Assembly (NCBI GenBank): GCA_963169105.1
Contig: OY720639.1
Location: 48,403,848 to 48,467,847, forward strand
Reading direction: 5' to 3'
Length of the DNA: 64,000 nt
From: Ceriagrion tenellum
Lineage: Eukaryota; Arthropoda; Insecta; Odonata; Coenagrionidae
A program made the translations under genes and the position numbers. This document shows positions 58,045 through 64,000 of this stretch, piece after piece. The notes beneath the pieces are model-generated. The model saw only the letters and a program-made list of their open reading frames with translations. It was not told the origin of the DNA and did no database searches. The first letter of the stretch is position 1. Each line of letters starts with the position of its first letter.

Positions 58045-59052
58045 ATTTCCGGGGCCTCTTTTATTTCTTTTGTTATCAATGACTTTCCTTCAAATGTCTC
58101 CTGTAAACCCTTACTCTACGCTGATGATACCACTCTCATTCACAAAATTGATAACCTGAATTACAACAGCACTACTTCAAACTTGTACTTGTCTGAAGCA
58201 TCTAACTGGTTTTCTACAATGGACTGGTTTTAAATAATGATAAAACCCAGTCATTAGCCTTCTCTTTAAGCACCTCAACAAGTCCACCTACCACCATCAA
58301 GTTACTTGGCTTTGATCTTGATCAAAAATTGACTTGGGAGCCACATGCATTAGGCACGCTAGGAAAACTATCTAAGGCTGTGTACATGTTACGTGAACTT
58401 AAATTTTTGATTCCTAAAGAGTACCTTACTTGAGCATACTTTGCCTTATTTGACTGCCACATCAACTATGGTATTGAACTATGGGGCCATTCTGCATCCA
58501 CCAAAAGTTTATTTAGGATGCAAAAAAAGGCTGTATTAGTGATATCATTTTCTCACCCGAGGGACCACTGTAAGCCTTTGTTCACTGAGTTGGGTATTTT
58601 GACTCTGCACAGCCTTTATATCTACAAATGCCTATGCAATGTAAAGGAAAATCTAACCTCCCTTGAGACAAGAGCAAATAAACATTCTTATTTCTCCAGA
58701 AAAAGGGACACCCTTGATGTCCCATACTGTCGCCTGTCCAAAAGTAGCAACACCTTTAACATTCTAAAATTTCGTCTTTTTAACAGATTGCTCCCAGAGG
58801 CTAGGAATGTGAGTGTGCCAAAATTCAAAAATGTTATACATGCATGACTTCTGCAAAAAGCCTTCTATTCTTTAAATGAATTCTTTGAGTGTGACAAAAT
58901 TGTCCTGCCATTTTGAGTTTGGGTGTAATCCTTGAGTTTTTTACTTGTATATCATGTGATTCATTTATTTTGAAGATTTGTAACCTTGACGAGGACAATT
59001 GCAAATTGCACTTGTTTAACGTCCAATAAAAATAATAATTATTATTATTGTT
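58045..59052 (+). mobile_element. LINE, 5'-truncated, RT with YADD box
   Basis: Plus strand with several frameshifts: GPLLFLL, INDFPSN, then LLYADDTTLIHK (catalytic YADD near 58115-58130), KLLGFDLDQKLTWEPHALGT, LFDCHINYGIELWGHSASTK, LFRMQKKAVLVISFSHPRDH, LHSLYIYKCLCNVKENLTSL and CRLSKSSNTFNILKFRLFNR. This is the order thumb, LWG and LQKKAVR of jockey-like non-LTR elements. The stop at 58845 is followed by a 3' UTR ending in AATAAAAATAATAATTATT. Confidence 0.85.
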
Positions 59053-59055
59053 ACT

Positions 59056-59450
59056 TCAGTAACTTTCCCCTCCGAGTCCCCGGCAAACATCGGGTTTCGT
59101 TGCCGTTATAATGGCCGAGAACTCAAGAGGGGCGGTGCAGAGTTTGTAGCCACTTCCGAAACACGTCGGATCAGTGGCTACGCTGCGTTCGGGTCGTGTG
59201 CACGAAGCAGACGGAGCGACCCCAAGAGGACGGTCTTCTGCATGCGGGCTGCAAGTGATTCTGCCTGTGCCACGCAAGCAGGAATACACTTGATGCTCTG
59301 TATCAGCGAGCCCTTGATTCCACCGAGCACACCTATGACTAGGACTACTAGTTTTACAGTGTCCCTGGTACATCTGCCGAAGTTCGAACAGCAGGTCTTG
59401 ATATTTCGTCCGTTTTTCCGCCTCTTTCGCATCCTAGTTCATAACGGCCG
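59056..59450 (-). mobile_element. LINE fragment, RT C-terminal region
   Basis: Minus strand RKRRKNGRNIKTCCSNFGRC, then TVKLVVLVIGVLGGIKGSLI, IKCIPACVAQAESLAARMQK, TVLLGSLRLLRAHDP. The pattern VVxVVxGxLGG .. L..IP .. LQ..ALLGTxxILR is found after the RT domain of CR1-like and related LINEs. A short GC-rich relic with the same family at 54816. Confidence 0.6.
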
Positions 59451-59497
59451 GAGCCGAAAACTCAATTATGAACATGGAACGCGATAGGCGGTCGAGC

Positions 59498-59644
59498 CAT
59501 GCCAAGTCAGATAATCTGCCTATTAAGTCGACGCTCTAGTGATGATGGAGTACTTATAATGAGATACGACACGTAGACATAGTCCTAAATACAAACTGTT
59601 AAATCACTTCCTTAATTATTTACTGTGTTTTTTCCGATAAATTA
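59498..59644 (+). repeat. 147-bp direct repeat, copy 1
   Basis: Starts CATGCCAAGTCAGATAATC. Same length as copy 2 at 59941-60087, differing at five positions seen by eye. The two copies are 296 bases apart. Confidence 0.9.
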
Positions 59645-59940
59645 TTATTATTTCCTTTCATCTGAGTCACCCATATTTATTGACCTACAGTCAATTGAAA
59701 AGATGATGTCGTTTCAAATGCAGCTTTTTGCGGGCCATTTTGGAATTTATATGAGTGACGTCACACCTGCCATCTACCATGAGAGACATAACTGGCGAAT
59801 AGTTTGGCGAGTATCACCGTTCATTTATCTTAGCCCCGTGATATTTAGTTGAAATATTGTGCCTGAGTTTCAGAAAGTATATGTGTATTTTGGTGTGCAA
59901 TACTTAAACGATTTCTTTGTGTTTCATCTGCATGGAAGTT

Positions 59941-60087
59941 CATGCCGAGTCAGATAATCTGCCTATGAAGTCGACACTCTAGTGATGATGGAGTACTTAT
60001 AATGAGATACGACATGTAGACATAGTCCTATATACAAACTGTTAAATCACTTCCTTAATTATTTACTGTGTTTTTTCCGATAAATTA
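59941..60087 (+). repeat. 147-bp direct repeat, copy 2
   Basis: Starts CATGCCGAGTCAGATAATC and ends CCGATAAATTA like copy 1. Unequal duplication or two ends (solo LTR-like) of one element are both possible; no TG..CA ends are evident. Confidence 0.9.
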
Positions 60088-61032
60088 ATATATTAATTGT
60101 CTGAAATTTGTATTGCAGTATTTTGACATTTTTAGAAATGTGAATTATTCGAAAATTTCATTTGTAAAATATTATTGCAGTTCCATGAGGAAGTATCACA
60201 TTGATAGTGCAATAGGACGCGTTCAATAGCGAATATTGAAAAATATATGCACAGTGATGCGCGAAATATTCCCGGAACAAAACAAAGGCAAAAAATTGTG
60301 AGTCTAGCCTTGTGATCAGCGAAGAATCTAACGAGGAGACATCCCGAGACTTACGGTGAGGTGAGGTGATGTCAAAGATTGAATTTTTTTGTGACTGGGG
60401 AGAGGAGAGATGTAGAAAAAGGGTCACTGCTTTTTCTCCCATAAGCCTGGGTTCGCGAGAAAATTGTCGGTAACTCGAGACTTTCGCTCATCTTCAATTC
60501 ATCGCATTAGGACATGTTTACACGATGTGTGTCCTTGCTGGTATATACATTGATAGATAGATGCATGGACAAATTATCCGTATCATAACAGGAGCTATTT
60601 TCTGTCCACGAGTTCATGCATTGGCGCAATTTTGGGTGTAAATACGATGCAATTTTAATGGTGACTGTTTGCGCATCTGTTCATGCGTAAGTAACAACGG
60701 CTTTACGCTCGTACCATAATTATTTGCCGTGGTGGTGTGGGTTAAGGAATTGGGTGCACAGAACTCCAGTGTAGTACAGGATCATGGCCATAATGCATAA
60801 TTTATTTTTTGGTTTAACATGTTTCAGAAATAAAGTAAAATTCCCAATCCCGAACAGGTACAACCGTAACTGCATCATTTTTAACTCTCTAACTATTACT
60901 TGGATCTTCAAATAACCCTTCAAAGAGAGTATACTTAGCAGCAACTTTTGGGACTCTATAGTTCGCCTGTATTTACACTTAATAGGCGGAAGGTGTGTCG
61001 TTGGCCGAACATTTTGAAATTCAAGGGTATAT
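60088..61032. other. no gene recognised
   Basis: No conserved frame, RNA gene or complete repeat was recognised. Confidence 0.35.
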
Positions 61033-61224
61033 TTTATAATAATAATAATAATGTCGTCTTTATTTACTTGAGCGATATTAGGCCAATACAGTCCTCTCTT
61101 CCATATAACTCATTTCACAAACACCCATGTCCTGGGCAGATAACTTTCTACCCAGGCGGGACTCAAACCCGCGACCCTCGGGTTAGCAGGCGGGGACTTT
61201 ACCCCGCCGCCACCGGGGCCGACT
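61033..61224 (-). mobile_element. tRNA-derived SINE
   Basis: Minus strand begins GGCCCCGGTGGCGGCGGGGT, with a tRNA-like head. The B box GGTTTGAGTCC (61169-61159) sits in a T-arm-like hairpin GCGGGTTTGAGTCCCGC. The body ends AAATAAAGACGAC followed by (ATT)n. The A-to-B spacing is that of a tRNA. The 3' end AAATAAAGA..ATTATT resembles the tail of the LINE at 22640-23152. Confidence 0.75.
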
Positions 61225-64000
61225 TTTTTATTTTTTATTTATTTTAGGGAAGAAAGAGAGCTCTGATCAGTCATGAGTCTATTTGAAGTGTGTTAACAAA
61301 AGACAAAGATGTAATTTTTATCGTAATGCGACATATTCACTTTGAATTTCCTAGCAATTATACTCGAATGCTGATATTTTTGTTAATCAACTTTTTGCTC
61401 ACGGTGAAGAATTTTCTGATGTGAGATAGTTGATAACAGGTGCCAGGGTATGTAAAAGCAGAGGTGTGTGAAGAGGTTCATTTAAAACGGTGAATTTAAT
61501 GTAAGCGAAACGTGGATTGTTGGATCGTGGAGTGTTTTTCTTGCACAGTCAATCAACGTGGTTGAAAGCCCGAAAGACCTTCATGTTCCACAACATGCAA
61601 AAATGGTCGTAAGTTATGTTACCCATAACGGACAGCGTTCGTGCAGATGCTTCGCATCTGGTGATAACTTTATTAAATGCACTTATTGTGGAGTCATTTT
61701 TTGCTTTACGTGCCTATGTGATATCATTTGAAATCATGCCGCATTACACCGTGGACCAAAGATGAAATTCCTAGAGTTGCCATACACATAAAAGGAAAAG
61801 AAAATACTTTGTTATCATGCCCTACATTTGTAATGAACTGGAATATATTAACTTTCCCTCTCCTGAGATCCCCGTTTTGAATCTTCAAAATGTTACAAAA
61901 ATAAATGCTATGACAGGCAAAATAGTGGAAAGAAATCCTATAGTTGCAATTTTATCGCGAACCCAGGCGTATGGGAGAGAAAATCTTACAATTTTCCCAC
62001 GTTTCTCTCCTGTTTCAGAAAAAATTGTGTCGTTAGCAGCCTGAACACAGGTTTCGTGATGTTATCCTGTAAGTAGGGACTTATGGATGAGCTCTCGATA
62101 AATTATACACACAAATTCATTCACAAAACTAGTCTCTACAGTGTCAGAAGTTCTGACGATGATGATGACATGCGACTTTAAATTAATGTATATGGTTAAA
62201 CTTCGCCTCGGTTCTGTTACTTTGGAAGCGGAATTTCTATCATTGATAGCAGCGTAGATGTTTGCGTGCTTGCATCCAATGAATACTCCACCGTTCTAGG
62301 CATAGCGCTCCTGCCCTAAGTTCCCCGGTGATGCCGCCCAGAGTCCCCGAGACAGATGCCGGGCCTGCCACTGCTGCGGCCTCCGAACGACACGAATGAC
62401 ATCAGACCTGCCCGATCAGACCACGCCCCCCTTTTTGCCCATTTTTTGCGCCGTTGGAATTTCGACAACTCTGAGAATTTATATCTCGGGAACTAAGCAT
62501 TACTTAGGCCTCGGGTTATTTGCGTTGGGCAAGATTCATTGTCTTCAATTACATCTATTTTTATCAAAAAATCTGCAAGTTCTCCATTTCTTAGTATATT
62601 CAAGGACAGACATTACTGAGATATATACATTAACAGATGGATGTCCACATAAGTAACTTAAGAACAAAGTTATAGAGTATGAAGCAGATGCATGGTCACA
62701 GAGACTCACTCCAGAGGGAGGAGAGAGTGTTAAAAGATCTGAATATTAGATCTGGGACGTTTGACAAACTTTTTTTTGGCTATTGAAACTGATAAGCATT
62801 ACTTCAAAACTTACAGTTAAACTTTACATATACTAAAACTTTATTTTAAAACCACAATTCAATGCAATTGTAAATCAATATTATTTTGGAATTAGTCAAA
62901 TTTTGGAGGCAAAAAGAAAAGATATTTACAGTATTAACTTGCTCAATTGTAAAGGCAAAATTTTGTTTCCAAAACACCTAAAAAGTTTTAGTATATGAAA
63001 AGTTTGAACACAAGTTTTGAAGTAAAGCTGACAACCATATTGCACTTAGTTTGTTACAAATTTCCAGTACAAGAACTTTGGGTCCCCCTCTCCCAAGAGG
63101 ATATCCTACACCTCCAGAGCCATTGGTTGCTGCACCCCCAACCTTTGGTCTGGAGCCACCACTCACGTGACATCACAGAGAGTACCACCAAAAGTAAGGA
63201 TTACTTTCAACCCTAATATAGTGTTCTGCCTCCATTATATTTCTAGCCACAGTAATTTCTTTCTTTATTAAAGATACAAAATTGAATCCTCTCTCCCTCC
63301 TCTCACAAGGATTGTGTCCGATTAAATAGGTCTCAGATTTAGAGGAAAAAGAGCAGTATTATAGATTTTATCACCTTTGCGGTTAATATTCATTCCTTCC
63401 CTCATAAAACAAACAAATGGAAACGATTTCTTTACCTTGGTACCCAAGGGGGTGGGCTGATTTCGACATTGAACTGAGACAGGTACTCTACTGCCTATTT
63501 GTAATCACCCTGTACCACACCTCATGGGTCGCTAGCATGGGACTTCCTAGACATAGACACACCTTCATTGACATTACTTTGCTTTAAATGCTGGCAACTC
63601 CAGGGTACAAAGATGTATCAATGGAGCTTTTCTAATGAAACCTCACGAAAGATTGCCTGTCAAGTGACAGAGCCTATCTAACTTGTACAACAGAGGCCCT
63701 TTGCACCACCCAATCACTACCTATGGTAGCAGCTTTTTGGCAGGGAGGATTTAAAGTTCATCCAATATTATAGCACAGTTGGGAGAATAAATACCAGCCA
63801 ATCAGTACACGCATCCAATGTCGCTTAGGTACGAAATCACAAGACCAAAGAATCCACGGCCCTTTGTTTAAATCATTTGATGGTGAAAAAATTGTTTACT
63901 CATCACTTCTTACTATGCCAAATCAGTACATTTCAACTGCAATATTATCTTTGGCAGACTCTAGTTCTCCAATATCACAACAAAAGATGGTGTTGTGATT
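61225..64000. other. no gene recognised; GC-rich patch at 62.3 kb
   Basis: No confident exon. A GC-rich patch (62300-62400) with several CpG stands out from AT-rich surroundings. A minus-strand Gly-rich frame near 63070-63166 (GGAATNGSGGVGYPLGRGGP) could be a missing WDR44 N-terminal exon but lacks a match and clear splice sites. Confidence 0.3.

Noticed and set aside
61817..62044. 75-residue plus-strand frame MPYICNELEY
   Set aside because: No known motif, no splice or promoter context; could be a chance frame.
63060..63170. Gly-rich minus-strand frame as the missing WDR44 N-terminal exon
   Set aside because: No recognisable WDR44 sequence and no convincing acceptor/donor pair in a compatible phase.
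1..64000. CRISPR arrays, operons, bacterial promoters
   Set aside because: The window is eukaryotic; no regularly spaced repeat array was seen.

Overview
This is a window of a eukaryotic genome: AT-rich, with genes split into small exons by long introns, canonical GT-AG splice sites, and many fragments of DNA transposons and retroelements. The protein families (a Cys-loop anion channel, WDR44) and the repeat mix (piggyBac, Tigger/pogo, PIF/Harbinger, hAT, Penelope-like, several LINEs, tRNA-derived SINEs) fit an arthropod, most likely an insect with a large repeat-rich genome. The species cannot be named from the sequence.

Only two host genes are recognised. On the plus strand, the last three coding exons (2148-3065) of a Cys-loop ligand-gated ion channel carry TM3, the cytoplasmic loop and TM4; the rest of the gene lies to the left of the window. 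On the minus strand, 13 coding exons between 57485 and 18270 encode the C-terminal 778 residues of a WDR44 (Rab11-binding WD-repeat protein) ortholog. All exon phases agree. The N-terminal exon(s) were not found and probably lie beyond 57.5 kb or outside the window. The two genes converge on a roughly 15 kb intergenic stretch.

Layout: 0-3.6 kb, a TIR repeat and the channel 3' end. 3.6-18 kb, intergenic, with a degraded endonuclease-RT LINE (7.2-9.25 kb), a TIR element apparently inserted in it (5.81-7.02 kb), a complete-ended but internally deleted piggyBac (10016-13245, TTAA on both sides) and a second, oppositely oriented piggyBac relic (13.3-14.3 kb). 18.3-57.5 kb, the WDR44 gene. Its introns hold a Tigger element (26743-30320, TA duplication), a piggyBac-type MITE, a PIF/Harbinger-like element (40908-43620, TTA duplication) containing Penelope-like sequence, a hAT MITE with an 8-bp duplication, a Harbinger-type MITE with TAA duplication, LINE and SINE pieces, and three foldback elements. 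57.5-64 kb, LINE and SINE remnants, a 147-bp direct duplication and no recognised gene.

The most interesting structure is in the foldback elements at 31.63-31.90, 47.28-47.49 and 49.39-49.55 kb. Their inner arms carry five copies of a hammerhead-ribozyme-like three-way junction: CTGANGA, a stem, GAAA or a variant, a tiny stem, GTC or ATC, then a closing stem. Pairing is maintained by different bases in different copies. All copies share one extra nucleotide relative to the textbook hammerhead. They sit in introns of WDR44, and three of the five are in the sense orientation of its pre-mRNA.
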